From Rhabdornis inornatus (taxonomy: Eukaryota; Chordata; Aves; Passeriformes; Rhabdornithidae): 64,000 bases of DNA. The translations under genes were made by a program, and so were the position numbers. The notes under the pieces are model-generated. The model was not told the DNA's origin. It searched no databases and was given only the letters and a program-made list of their open reading frames with translations. Within the stretch, counting starts at the first letter, position 1; each line of letters begins with the position of its first letter. The DNA lies in NCBI GenBank assembly GCA_013397075.1, contig VWZS01008172.1:962972-1026971 (forward strand), given 5' to 3'. This document shows, in pieces, positions 32,501 through 61,570 of the stretch.

Positions 32501-35500
32501 GGGCCTCTTGCTGCGTGCGTGGAGCTGCCAGCGCAGCCCATCTGTGTTGGAGAGCTTGTGTACAGAGAATGCTGCTGCAGCTTCTGTTAGCTAGAGAGGT
32601 GTTTTGATACTCAGACTCTACACCAGGAGGAAGTTACACATTGCTTTGGTCTTCTTCCTGTTCAGGCTCTGGAAAAAAAAAGGAAAGGTGGCAGTTACAT
32701 CAGAGCTTGTTTATAGCATGTACTTTGATTATTGCTGTCTTTCGTGACTTCTCATGCTGGTCACTTGCCTTCTGACTTCTGCAGAGTCTTGTGAGGAGTC
32801 AGAGTTGGGGGATCTGAGCAACTTCGGGCATTGCAAAAGCAGTTTTTGTCAAAAGGAAAGGATTAAAATGCTTCTGTTAATTGTGATGACAGCATTAGAG
32901 TGGCAGATACTCTGGAATGACAGTCCTGTGGGCGGGAGAGCACCTATGGACACTGTAGGGAATTGTTGTTCTGACCTTGGTGCACGTGTGACACTGCCTC
33001 CTGCCCAGTGCTGCTGGTGGGGAGCAGAGCTGAGGGAAATGCCTCTGGATACAGGCTCTGGCACCTGGCAGGGACAGGCTCCTGGTCCAGGGAAGATGCA
33101 CAGGCTCTTCCCACCCTCCTGCCCTGTTGGCCCTGCAAAGAGAGCTGGCAGCTCCTCTCTGCCATGGTCCTGAGGTGAGGCAGGGTGTGATCCCTTCGAC
33201 TTTGGCCCTCGTTCGCCATTGCTTGGCTTTACTCTGTTGGGAGCTGGGAACAATTCATGGCTAAAGTGGCTACGAGTTCCTTTTTTGTTACATAAGTCAG
33301 GATTTTGTAACATCTCCCTACACTGCATGTTGCTGAAGGGTTCAGGGGCTTCAGTCAAATAAACTTGCTAAAGGCAGATGAAAAGCTTTTTTTCACTTAG
33401 AGCAGCAACCTGAGGCAGAAATCAGGCTTATGATCAAGCTAATGTGGTCTCAGTAAAGTACAGTGTGAAAGCAGCTCAGACTGGAGCAGAGTGGAAAGCC
33501 CATGGAGTTCAAGTAAGAGGACTTTGGATAATCCAGAGGAAGCCATATAATGTGTTGGAGTGGAGTTGAGGAGCTCTGCTGTGTACCAAGGCTCAGTAAA
33601 ATTGCTGGAGCTGACTGTTAAAGCATGCTGGCTTTTTACTTACCTGATTGGCTTCTTGATGTTGCCAGTTATGTTGGTTATTCTTACTGAAGGCTGTATT
33701 AGCATTAACTTAATCCTTAAAACTAGTCTTATCATTTGGCCAGAGCAGGTTTTACCAGGAGTGTGTTACACTGGGGAGGGATTTGTTGTCTAGAGGAGTA
33801 AATTGGAGCTTCACAAACAAATGTCTTTGGTGTTGATAATTATGACTTGAAACATGTGAAAGGTTAAACTTATAAGACTTAAACCGTTTGTGTTTGATAG
33901 CTTTTTGAATGCTTCTTGTGCAGTTTGTGGATGCCTGCAGTGAGGTATGTTTTAAAGGCAATGTACCAGCTCCTGGGAAGTAGAACAGGAGGGGGGTAGG
34001 GATGAGGGTGGTGTGGGGATGAGCGAGGCTGGTGGCACTGGTTTACCTGTGAGCCTCGAGGCCTTGCTGGCAGCTGATGCCTTTCATGGCTTGGGAAGCA
34101 CGGTTGGGGGATCTGTGGTATAAGCACATTCCATCTTCTTTAAAGAGCTTTCCTGAAACCCTGAGTAGGGATTGGTTTGTTGGGAACTTAAGAGCACAAT
34201 TAAATTGGGTTTTGGAGCTTAAATGTCAGTTTCTTGTGAGATTTTTGTAGCTTTTAGGGTATCTCTATTGGTGGATTTAATGGTAGTAGGTTTATTCAAC
34301 TTGACCTTTACACAGGACACCTTGAACCTTGCTTTGTGGTGTGCTTCCACTTCCTCATTTTTGCTAAGGGACTCATTAAAAGTTGTGAGATGGGTCAGGT
34401 TAATGGTAGGATCCACAGCAGTGGGCCCAGCCCCAGGGGTATTTTGCTTAGGGGAGATGGCAGAAACTAAATTCTTCAGCTGGAAAGCCAGCTTAGGGTG
34501 AGGCAGTTCTGGGGGCTGAGTAACTCAAACTGGAACTTGATCTAAAGGCTGCTTGTAAATTCCTGAAGCAAAACCTCTATGTGCTTAAGGATCAAAAACT
34601 GTCTGGTGTGGAAACTGCTATGGCTTTCTTCAGGTTTTGGCTTAATATCAGTGTGGTCAAGGTCAGTTTTGATCATGGACCAGCAAGACTTCCTGGATCG
34701 CAGGGAAAAACAGTGGGCCTTGCAACTTGGGATCCAATACATTCAGGTTGTAGATAATACCAAACTGTAACTGAATCCTCCATGTGTTAGGAGTTCCAGT
34801 TTTATGGGAACTCTAGAGTCATTTGTTCTGAGTTACAGAAACCAGCTGGTTCTCAGAATCCCTCAGCAACAGCTGGAAGCCAGGACCTTGCTGGGACTGC
34901 ACAGGAGCCTGCAAAAGGCAGAGCAACCTCTGGGGCAGGTGCCTGGCTCTGTGCAGCAGCTGTGGGTGCTCCTCTCTGTGCATCCTGGGTAGATGCAGCC
35001 ATGAGCTGCTCCTTTCCTGTTCCTCAACTTCGCTCTGGAGGTGCAGTGGGAGTCTTAGAGCAGCTGGAAGGGAATGGCACAGCTTGTTAAAGGGCTTATC
35101 CATGCCCTGCCAGGAAATCAGGGGTATGTTTGCCTTTCCTCTAGGCAGAAGCAGCTGGTGCCTGCACTCCAGAGGAGTCTTGAGGGGTGAAGGGGAGGAG
35201 CTGAACTCGTTCTCCAAGCTGTTCTTACAAAATCTGGGGAGTTTTGTGCTGCAGGGGCTTGAATTAAGAGTTGGTGCAATACACTTTTAAGCACAAGGAA
35301 CTTACTTACACGCTGATTTTTACATAGACCTTTTAATCTGTGATGTTTCACTGTGTGAATTTACGGAGCAGAACCTGAAATGCCACCTTGTCACTGATAC
35401 AAGTGGTACAAGTGGTTGTTGTAAGTCATCACTTTCTACTGAGATAATACCCAGGGCTTCAGAATATTGAGAAATCTCCTTGGAACTGAAGATGTAGAGA

Positions 35501-37626
35501 ATGAAACAGTATTTTGGTGAGAAACTGCTACTACCTAAACTTCACTGCTGCTTTTGTGTCTGTTGGGGACTTAGCTTGTTATGCAGTTTGGTGAAGTGGT
35601 TGGTGCATTTGGGCAGCAGGATGTAGGGGCAGTATCAGGGCAGCTCTGGAGCTGTGTAATCTACTAACTGGTAGAATGTGTGCCCAAGCTCATGTTTGTA
35701 ACTATTTCCCTTTTATAACAGGGAAGGTGCATGCTCTGTGTTCATAAATATCGTCCGTGGTAGGTTGAGGTCATGCATGGAAAAAACAGATTCTCACAGT
35801 TGTATCTTCCGAGTCTTGTGGATGTATATTTGTATTCAGCATTGATGTGTAAAATGTGATGAGAAGTGGTAAGGGGTATTTTTTTTAGTTATGTGTTTGG
35901 GGTTTTGAATGCAATAGCATTAAATAGTTTTTCCAGAAAATCAGAGTCCAGTACTGTTTGGAAGTGGACTGTACACCATACACCTTTAGAGGGAGTAGAT
36001 ACATTGCTATTTTAATGTTTTCACGTTGTGTGTAGACTCACTTTGTCCTTTGCAGCCTGACTAGACTGACCCTGAGGGAGGTGTGTGTAGATTTGCGTGT
36101 TCCTGTGCTGCCCTGGTGGTTCAGGGTGCTGAAGCAGCTCCAAAGGGCTTTGTGCCTTCGGAAGACACTTGGAGATGCTCTCTCCACCTGCAGGAGGGAG
36201 AAGGCTCTTCAGCAGGTGCTGCATGCTCGGTGTCTGTTCATGTCCATGCTGAGCACCAAGTGGAAAAAGCCCAGCAGGAGCACTAGAATAGCTTCCATAG
36301 TCTGTCACGTCAGGGAGATTGCCAGCAGGGCTCTCTAGAAGCTGGAAGCTGCTCAGGGCAAAACCCAAACTTGTGTGTCAGGGCCTGTGAAGTTTTCTAG
36401 GGCACTGCATCCAGAGGGGGAAATCCATAGATTGACGTGTTTGATGTGAGGCAGCATTTGTGTGTGTGGGTCTGGTTAGTGGTGGCCTCCCAGTTCCTGG
36501 GAAGTAGAAGCTGGAACTCCCAGAGATCATCTGTTCAAGAGCTTAATCACTGCCTGTAAATAACAAAAGGCCATTAAATGGCAAATTTCTTCCATTCCTG
36601 CAATCAACCTGTCTTAATCATTGTACTTAAATGTTTTGTCTGCCAAAAGCCTCGTATGGAGATTCCAGTTTGGACTGTTCTGGGGGGTGAAAAGCTGAAC
36701 ACACAATGGACCAGGGACAGCATGGGAGTATTTCCTGAGCACTGGATAATAGTTGTAATCCTTATCTGGTGTGTGTTCAGACTGAGTTCACAGAGAAAAA
36801 TGGTAATATGTTCAGGCCCATCATGCAAAACAGGTCGGTGACTGAGTCAGAAATGGAGCAGATAAAGTTTGACTTTAAAGTTTTACTCTATTTGCACTTC
36901 CCACCAAATATCCACTTCCTGAGCAAATGGCTGATGTGAATTACTGGTAACAGTAACTCTCTGAACTGTGCTGAAATTTTGCTTCAAATTGAAGCAAAAT
37001 AGTATAGCTCAGGTGTACTGTTACTCAGCCTGTTCAGACTCATAATAGGATTTCTTCAGAGGAAAATTTGACTGACACAGCCACTGGAAAGTGGGGAGGT
37101 TTCAATGAGGTCTGTAGGTATGGAAAGCCTCGTGTTTTGTTCCATTCCACCCATGGTCACTGATGTGTATGTGTGGAGGTGAAACAGCCCCAAGTTCTGG
37201 GAGCTGTGTGTGCTGCAGGCTGGCTGTGGAGGTGATAAACTGGATCACTGTAGCTGGAGCAGCACTGGAACTGTTACAACTGAGGAAATAAAATAAGGCT
37301 GATACTGAGAGTTGTTGGATTGAGGCCATCTTATCTCTCTGTGACCCAGGGCTGGTGGAAGATATAATACCTTGGTAATGCTTGGGACCAGTGCAGGCAG
37401 ACCTGACAACCCCTGTGATGTGAGGATTGCTGTGACTCAGGGCTCTGGAGCCTGGACAGGTCACTGAGGCCTGTGCCAAGTGTATCTCCTGGGTTTAAGA
37501 TGAAACTTTACTTTCCAGAGTCCTGGTTATTAGTTCTGTGGTTCTGCCTGAGTGCCCCAAGCAGCCTTTGAGCAATGACATGGTTGTTTTTGAAATGAAG
37601 TGAAACAAACTCTTCCTGTTTTTTAG
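29531..37626 (+). other. UBE2D2 intron 1 (by inference)
   Basis: About 8 kb lies between the CpG island and the first visible UBE2D2 exon. The sequence is AT-richer, has only short ORFs, and contains no CR1 that I recognised. No nested gene could be supported on either strand. Confidence 0.65.
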
Positions 37627-53027
<15,401 letters not shown>

Positions 53028-54609
53028 TTAAAGAAATTATTGGATAACCTCTACAAATAAAGATAGGGGAACTCTGAAAGAGAAAGTCCTTTTGATTTCC
53101 ATTTGACTGCTTTCTATGAGCCCACGCCTCATCTTCCCCTGTGCACATGTTTACCTGATACAGCAGTGCTGCGTGTTGTACATACTTGGAACAACAAACT
53201 AGAAATACTGTATTTCCCCGTACCAACATTGACTCCTAGCAGAGAAGTGTGTGTGTGAAAAGCTGGTTCTTCAGTCATAACTTTGTGAGCCTAAAAGCAT
53301 TCCTTGCTGAGTTAAATTGGGAAATCAAATGGGAATGGGGAGAGTTCTGGTGGGTTTCAGATTTTCTAGGGACAGTGTTGCTGATCCATGAAGGATTTTA
53401 AGTGGAATCCTTTTAAACTCATAATAGTTATGAAAAGCAAGGTGAAGAACTTGAAGCTGTTTCTGTATTCATTTTATTCTGAAGGACCTACACCTTAGGT
53501 AAATGTTATGACCAATGAGAAACTGTACCCACATCCTGTGTTTAAGGTCTAAGTTTAACCGGTCACCATTTAAATGGATTGGAGCTATTAGTGCATCAAG
53601 TGATGTTGATTTGTTTCAACTCTCTCCCTCCCTTCATACTTTTTTTGGTTTGTATGTGGTTTCTCAGTTAATACCTAGCTAATAGCTCTTACTTTTTCTT
53701 AAGTTTTTTAACTGCTTAGGTCTTTCTGGATGTAAGGGTAAAAAAAAAAATCCATATGACAGAAAACTTGTGTGTATTTAAAGACCCAACTGCTCCCCTG
53801 GAGCTTGTACGTTCAAGAATGAATTAATCTGTGTAATAAACTGATTACTACAGTCATTACATATAACTTTGTGTGAATAGGCTTTTAATTTTCAGAGCAG
53901 TTTGTTACAGGCTTAAACTAACGGTGGATTTCTCTAAAAAAACTTTTTGGGCTGAAGTTGTGAAGCAGTTTGGTTTGCATCACACAAGGCACCTGAAGAG
54001 GCAAACAGGAGCTTGAGCACTTAGATGAAATCAGGATGTGTAGTGTGCCAGGAACTTGACTGTTAAACCAAATAAGCAGTTTACTAAATGCGAATCAGAG
54101 TGACATTTTACAAAGCCTGATGGTATTACTCCCACTTGCATGGGACCTAACACAATGCATATGTACTGTAGGTAAGTGAAACCTTATGTAACTAAAAAAA
54201 TGGATGTAAAAGGGTAAAAAAAGAAAAAAACCTACCAAACACATCAGCACAAACTTTCATAAAATGTAGCTTTTACATAATTACTTTGCACTAAACATTT
54301 GCAAATGTTCATACAGTTTTAAATTGTACTTGTATGTGTCTTTTTTTTTTTCTTTTTTTTTTTTNNGAACAAAGTCTTCACTTGAATCTAGTGAAAAAAA
54401 TGTAGTTTGAAACTTTTCTTTGTATACAAGTGTATTTGCCAGCATCGTTGGTGTGACAGTAGGTGAGTCTGCAAGTTTATCTCCTCTTAGTAGAATTGTA
54501 ACCCAAGCCATCGGGCAGGAGAGGCTGGAGCCGCTGGCTCTCCGGCCACAGGGTCTGTCCCAGCCATTCCCAAATGCATCTTGACACTCTTGCACAAACG
54601 AGGAATAAA
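53028..54609 (+). other. UBE2D2 3' UTR with three candidate polyadenylation signals
   Basis: AATAAA occurs at 53056-53061, 53835-53840 and 54604-54609. Alternative 3' ends of about 50 bases, 0.8 kb and 1.6 kb are therefore possible. The region is AT-rich and lacks long ORFs. A poly-T run broken by NN lies at 54341-54366 and its length is uncertain. Confidence 0.6.
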
Positions 54610-57600
54610 TGTCCACTGCTTTTGGTCTAAATCTGTTCCTCTTGTCTCATCTCTCGGTGTCCTGGTGGTGCAGTGCTGGGCAGGTGTGAGCTCTCTGCAG
54701 GGAGCTGTGTCCCTCTCCAGAGGCACGAGGACCTTGCTGCTCTGCTGGCGTGGGGACAGTGCGGTTCCAGGGTGGAGCAGAGCTGCTCTGGAGAAGGAAG
54801 GGAGCATGTGGCCACGTGTCCTGGCTGAGGGACACTGCTGGGTCACAGGGGAAGGGGAGATTGGTGTGCAGGGCTGCAAAGCTCGGGTTGGGTCACCTGA
54901 AACTCATGGCACTGGTGTTATCCACAGGATGTTGGTGTCTGGGCTGTGTGGGAAGCAGCCTGTGGCCCTGGATAACACCTGTGGCATCAAACTGGAGTGT
55001 GAGCTGGTGGCTGCTGTTGTGGCTGGGGTTTGTGCCAGCCTGGATCCATGGCCTTGCCATTCCTGACCCGTTGTGTTCCTGCTGGACTCTCTAAAATACC
55101 TCGGCTACAGTGGAGTTGCCCCCCCATGTTTTTCCATGGGGTCATTGAGAAGTGCAGGGAAGGGGTTGCACTGATTGTGAACAGTTTGGGGGGATTCTCT
55201 TTAACTGCTTTGCAACTGAGCCACCCAAGAATGTTTTTTTTGTGGTGGATCTGGCTGCCTTTGGAAATTGGCAGTTACTAGAAGGGATCAGAGATCGTAT
55301 GGGGGGAGAGAGAGAGAGGAGGGAGCAGTGGCAGCTGAGAGAACTGAGCAGGATGGTTTCTCTTTCTGGTGGGGCAGGAGCCGCAAATACGAGGTGACAT
55401 GACATTAACAAGCCACACGTGTATGGCAACAGTCCTGAACCTGTAGCAGCTTCAGTTTGGAGGGTGCATTAACACATCTGCTCATGTTGGGATGAGCTCA
55501 TTTGCAGTGAGGTGTTTAAACAGTTTTGGCCTTTTTGCTGATGGCCTGCCTGACAGAGTTGTGTAGTAAAAGCAGGTCTGGTGATTTTTGAGAGTGGAGG
55601 ATGTGCTCTGTATACGTCCTGTGGGTTGACCATTTGTTGTTGAGGGTTGTAGTGTGAACTAGATGGAGGAGCCTTTAGCATTTAACTGAAAACCTGACCT
55701 AGCTTAGCTATTTTTGGGACTAGAATCTTGCTCCTTTGAAGCTGTGCATTGAGTATGTTCTAATGTCAAACAGCACATGAGGCCAGGGGCTCTGGTCACT
55801 ACCTTTCTAGGAATCCTGAGCTTGTCATGTCATCAACCTTTTCCATCCCTGTCCAGTTTTTTACCTTGATTTAGTAATTTAAGTCACCTGATTCCCTTTG
55901 CATGGCTTTCTTTGTGCTGGGCCTTCTGTGGATGTAGATTGTTCATGCAATTCTCTTTTGTCCTGTCATGTGCTAAGTGTGTTTTATTTAAAAATAGTGC
56001 TGGGCTGCTTAGAACCTCCCAGCTCTGGCAGCAAAGCTGGAACACTGTGCCTGGATACATTCCTTGTGCTCATCAGTGCCTGTCCACTGCTCAGAGTGAC
56101 CCAGAGGAGGAATGTGATCCATGTATTTTGGAACCTCTCCTGGCTCAGCTCTGAGCAGGCACTCCTCAGTGTGCAGGAGCTGACTTAAACATTCCCATGG
56201 CTCAAAGCCTAACCTTTGTGGACCTGCAGGCTGGGGTGGAGCTGATCCTGGGAAGTACTGGAGACCTGATTACTGTGCTTGAAACACCCAGCTTGTTCTG
56301 TAGTGGGATGTGCTGCTGCATTTCTGTCATAGCTTTTGGGCAAGGCAAGAGGGATTTTTTAAATTTACTTATTACCATGTTACCCCAGTACTTTCAACTA
56401 AGTTACATCCTGAAGTGTCCTCAGATTCTTCTGTTCAGTCTGCAGCCATCAAATAATGTGGGAAAACCAGCAGGGCTGAGTTGGATATGATCTTGTGTCC
56501 TTAGTGGGTATAGCAAAGTGTTCCCTGTCCCATGCCTCTGGTCTTTCCTGGTGTTTGGCAGCTGTGGTTGCAGACAACAATGCCTGGCTCTGTTTTTTGA
56601 CAGTCTTGGTCATCTTCAGCAGCAGAACATCTCTAGAGCTGCTCTTGTTCCCAGGTCTGATGTACAGGAGAAGATGAGAATCCAAGGGAAGGTCGATGGA
56701 ATCTCTGCCCAGTGAAAGGTAGATTTCTTTGTGCCTGAGCACAAAGGGGGGAGCAAGGCAGGAGACCTGGGGGTGTGGAGGGTGGCAAAACTGCTCGCAG
56801 TAGTGCATGTGTCACCTAAAGAACCAGGATAACAAACCACCTCTGAGTGTGCTCAGCACTCCTGTTCCGGGTGGAGGAGCCCTTGGCTAAGGCTCCAGGC
56901 ATGCCAGTGTGTCCAGGCAGAGCTTGGAAGTCACTTCCTGGGAGAATAAAAGCCTGGAGGTGTATCTGAGTGGCAGGAAGGCTGTCCCTATTACATATAG
57001 AACCTCAGAAAAATCTCATCCTTGCAGCATCAGGGAAGCCTCCCTACCTCTGCTACAGGTAGCTGGAATGGAGTTTCACCCCCACAGTTACTGCCTTCTT
57101 CCATTCCGTGGCTCTTTGGGTAGGCTTGGAGCAAAAAGCTGCAGGCAGATCTCAGTTGCTGGGGTTTGGCAAATGTGGTTTCCTACAGGGACTGCACAGG
57201 GACAAGAGCATTGAGGGTGTCTGGAAGGTTAAAAGCAGGACAAATGTTGGTGTGCAGCTCTCAGGAGGCATGGAGGGAGACCAAGCCCTGTGTGAGTGAC
57301 TGCACTTGGAGGCTCCGGGAGGGATCTCTGCAGCTCCTCCCTCACCTGGAAGTGTGTGTGACTAGATCCATGCTAACACTGTCTGTACCTCTTGTATTGT
57401 GTTGCAATTTGATCACCATTAAATAATTCCCTTAAACTCTCTGGCTTGATAGCATTTTTTTTTTCGCTTTACCTGTGCCTTTTTCCCCATTTATTTTGGC
57501 TCACGTTGCTTCCTTTCCTCTCGTGGCTGCTCTGTCCCTTCTCCCTGAGGCTCCAGTCTTGCACTGTCCCTCTCTCGACTATCTCCAGTCACCTTCATCT

Positions 57601-58774
57601 TGTTTTTTAAGCTTCCTGCAAAGCCTGGCTTGCTCTGACCACAGGCAGTGCTTTCTGGGTGACCTGGAGTGGCCTTGGGGGTTGTTTGTCTTCATGCAGA
57701 AATCCCTGTCCTCTCACCAAGCCCAACACTGTCCCCTTCCCTTTTGGAAGCTGAGGCTTGATAGAAAGTCTGTTGGTGCTCTGATTTCATCATGAGCTGT
57801 TTGCAGCACCCCAGTCCTTGATCCAGTGGGTTCACTTGAAAAAAGCTGGGATCGGCTCTGAAGCCAGAGCACAAAGCACGTGGGGTGCTGGGGGAAGTTG
57901 GGGATGGTGGTTCCCACAGCTCATGGCTTTCTCTTGCCTGGATTTGGCACCCACAGGTTCTCTTTTATTGTGTTTTTGCCTCTCCATGTCCACCCCCCTC
58001 CTTCCCTGTGTGAGATTTAGTTTTTATTGTTGTCTGGTCAGGTGAAACCACCTCGGGGCGAGTGGGGGATGGGTGTGTTTGCCATTCTTGTCCTTTCATG
58101 ATCAAATCTGTTTGTTGCTCAACTCTAAACGTTTCTTTGGGTTGAAAGAGCAAGTTGTTGGGGTATAGATAAAAACGACATTTTGAATAAGCAGTGAATT
58201 GGTGTCCTGAAGCCACAAGCACCATACCCCAAACTTCTCTCTTCCCAGTGTCTCTGGTCCCTGTGTCCAGCTGAAGCTGAGGTGGCTTGGGAGACACATC
58301 CTGCTCTGCTGTTGGCAGTGGAGGAGATATCTGAGCTGGCCAGGCTGGGAGAAAGGAACAAGCTGGTCTTGGTCCACCACAGCTGGGAACAAGTACCAGT
58401 GGCAGTATTCTAAAGGGGGAGAGCATTAATTCTTTGTTCTGATGGAGCAAAGGTAGCCATGGAGTGACTGCTACAGAGCTTTCTGGCTGCCTTAAGCAAC
58501 ACTGGTGTTTTGTGTCTATACCCTCTCCTTGCTCCCCCCTGAGGTGCCCGAGGCACTTGTGCTGTTTAGAACGTTGGATTCCCTGCCCTGTGGCTATTCT
58601 TGGGTCAGTGCTTAGCAAGTTTTATTGAAACAACCTCCCCTACAGCTTGGAATGGTGATTATTTTTCTGCCCCCTGACCTGGAGCTCTGTGAGTTGCTGC
58701 AGTGCTGCTGTCTGGGGCTCTTTGGGAGGTCTGTGCATGGCCAGTTCAGCTTGGGGAGCAGGAATTCTGCAGGA
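54610..58774. other. Intergenic stretch downstream of UBE2D2
   Basis: No supported gene on either strand. ORFs up to about 217 codons have no recognisable domain or matching splice structure. A poly-T patch lies near 57456. Confidence 0.55.
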
Positions 58775-59020
58775 CATCAGGCAAACAGAGTCCTTTGGGT
58801 TGGAAAACCCCATAAGAATGAGTCCAACAATTCCCCCAGCACTGCCAAGGCCACCACTAAGCCATGTCCCAAAGTGCCACATCCATAGATTCTTTGAACA
58901 CCTCCAGGGATGGTGACTCCACCACAGCCCTGGCCAGCGTGTGCCAATGCCCAACCACCCTTTTAGTGAAGATATTTTCTCTAATACCCAATTTAAACTT
59001 CCCTGTTTAAGTTGGAAGGA
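58775..59020 (-). mobile_element. CR1 LINE 3' fragment
   Basis: Reverse-complement CR1: GTCCTTTGGGTTGGAAAACC, CCACTAAGCCATGTCCC, GAACACCTCCAGGGATGGTG, GACTCCACCACAGCCCTGGC and TTTTAGTGAAGATATTTTC. Confidence 0.9.
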
Positions 59021-59744
59021 AACAGCCTCTTGTTAATGGGGAGAAGAGGCTGACCTCCACATGGTTCAAACCTTCTGCCAGGGAGTTGTAGAGAGCAGAG
59101 GAGGAACTTGGTGTCACCAGAGCTTCTAGGAAAGGATCATTGTACTTATAACTTACCCTTGGCTGTCACCTGCACAGCTGCAGGAAGGATGTCCCTACGT
59201 TTTGATCCCTTGATTAACCCTGTGCATGGCTTCCCTGATTTGTCCCCTCTTTTTTATCCCCATTGCTTGACACTGTGTGTGATAAGAGCTCTGATTTTCA
59301 GGAAAACAAATGGAATGGAGCAGTTGGTGAGGATATGTGAGTGGGGTGACGCAGGACAGTGAGGTGATAGCAGTTCCTGGATGTTCTTGTGCCCAAGCAG
59401 GTCCATGTGGGGACCCATGTGCAGAGATAAAGGTGTGTGAGATAAAGCCCAGCTGTGGCACCTTGGGCCGGGTGAGCTTCAGCTGCATGTTGATCCTATT
59501 GAGTCAGAGATAGGATTGACCCTGCTGGATTTACCACTTCTGTAAAGCTCCGTGGGATTTTTCTCCTGTTGTAACCCTAAATACCAACACAAAACACTCA
59601 GTGTTCCAGCTTGCAGTACTTTCTTGGAAAACGCTGATGGAAAAGCTGTAGGAACTTCTCCAGATCCACGCTGGACACTTCATGGGAGGGTGGTTTTTTG
59701 CCAAGTAGGTTTTATTTGGTTTGTTGTGGGGTAACTGTTCAAAT
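59021..59744. other. Intergenic stretch, nothing recognised
   Basis: No exon, RNA gene or clear repeat was seen between two CR1 fragments. Confidence 0.5.
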
Positions 59745-59880
59745 CAGAGAATCATGTAGGTTGGAAAAGACCTCAGAGATCATCGAGTCGAAGCACTGCA
59801 GTCTGAGCCTGACATAGGACAGGTAAGCACAGACTCTCTATTTAAATACTAAACTCTTCCCTTATGTCAAATCCTGCCTT
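59745..59880 (-). mobile_element. CR1-like 3' fragment
   Basis: The plus strand reads CAGAGAATCATGTAGGTTGG, AAAAGACCTCAGAGATCATC and GAGTCGAAGC, a CR1 subfamily end. Similarity fades after about 90 bases. Confidence 0.7.
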
Positions 59881-61114
59881 GGTCAAGTAACTCCACTGAG
59901 AAATGCCATGTTGGCCTCTGTAAGGTACCCACCAGGAAAGCCCAAGTCCTTGTCCAGAGGGTTTTTGGAAAGGGGTGATGGCACAGCCCCAGCCCAGCTC
60001 CAGGGAGGAGCAGATGGGGCAGAACTGGGAGCACCTCCCACGGGCACTGGAGCCAGTGCAGAGGGAAAGTGTCCTGTGTGGGGATGGCACGGGATGAGAC
60101 TCAGGAAAGGGTGGGTGAGGCCCTTCTGGTACAAAACTAAAGGGGCTTTGCAGTGGGATTGAACCTCCCCTGCTTTGAGTCCTCCCATGCATCCTGTGCC
60201 CTGGGGTGTGACTTGCATCACGTCTCCATCAACTGAATGAAAATTCCTACTGTTCAGCCCATTCCTCTGTTTTCCTGTTGTCTTTTCTCTTTTTATGCTG
60301 GCAAAGTTGTCTCTCTGCCAGGCCATGTCTGTCCCAGCCCTTGCCTGAGCTGCATGAGCAGCATTTGAGCACTGAATCCTCCTGGTTAAGCCCTTGGATG
60401 TGTAGCCACTGTAAACTACTGGGTATTTCTAGGTGTGGGTTTTTTCCCCTGGCTCTGCTTTCCAGCCTGTGCTATTCCCTTTGGTTGCAGGACTTTGGTG
60501 TTTTTTTGTGGAAGAGGAACTGGACCAGAGTCCCCAAACCTTCCCATGTAAATAAGGGATCTGCAGAATCCATGTCCCTTTCCTTGAGCCCAAGCCAAGC
60601 CTGCCCCTGAAGTGAAACCGCCAGACCCAAAAACTCTTTCTGAAGAGAATCCATCCCTCCTGCCTTTGGGGACTGCTGGAAGCTCCAGGACTTCTTCAGG
60701 AAGCAGCAGGAATGGACCCATGGAAAGGCCAGGGGCTGAGACAGAGCTGCTGAGGCCTTTGCTGAGCTGCTGGGGAACTGGGGTTGGGATCCCACCGGCC
60801 ACGGTCCTGTGCTGGGCCTGGAGCCCACAGCCCTCTCCAGCTCCCTCAGACCCCTGCCAGGCAGGAGTGTTATATCCTGGTTGCCTGTGGCTTTTTCCAG
60901 GAGGAGAAGGGATGCTGGGGAATCTGTTTACAGGCAGCTGCCTGCAGTGGGCAGGGCAGGGATGCTGTTCCAAGCAGGGATGTAGCACCCTGGGCACTGT
61001 CCTACCTTCACCAAGAGCTGTGGGGAGGCTGCAAGGGACCCCTTAGGTGCTGCGGGGGGTCACAGAAGTTCCCCCTATAGCTGTGCTGCTGGGGAAACAA
61101 GGATGTGGGAATTG
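59881..61114. other. Intergenic stretch, nothing recognised
   Basis: GC content rises towards the right. The longest ORF, on the minus strand, has low-information composition and no domain that I recognise. Confidence 0.5.
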
Positions 61115-61165
61115 CAGTCACAGACTGGTTTGAGCTGGAAGGGACCTTAAAGCTCCTCGTGGCTG
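61115..61165 (-). mobile_element. CR1 3' tail remnant
   Basis: CAGACTGGTTTGAGCTGGAA followed by GGGACCTTAAAGCTC is a very short reverse-complement CR1 end. Confidence 0.55.
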
Positions 61166-61537
61166 GGATGGCCAGGGGAGAAGCAGCTGGACCTCCATGA
61201 GGAAGCGTTTGTCACTCAGGTGTGATTTGTAAGGACAGCTTTGGGCTTTCCATCTGGGAGTGGAGCTGGGCACAAGGAGAATCCCCAGCTGGGAGCAGGG
61301 GGAAGGTGAGGAGAAGCAGGAGAGGGCTGAGGGACAGCGGGGTCTCCTCTATTCCTTCATTCGGTGTGGATAAAAAAACACAACTGAAAAGAGGAACTAC
61401 CCCTCCAGAAGGGCCCGAATTAGGAAATACCCGCAGCCGGGGTGTCTCTACTCCCGGTCCTCTCGTCCCGGGGCGCAGCGGCCGCTCCGCTCCCCGCGGC
61501 CGGGCGAGGGCAGCAGAGGCCGGGAAGCGGCGCGGGA

Positions 61538-61570
61538 ATGGGGATGGGGATGGGGATGGGGATGGGGATC
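61538..61570. repeat. GGGGAT hexamer repeat
   Basis: Five or so tandem copies of GGGGAT lie within the CpG-rich block. Confidence 0.85.
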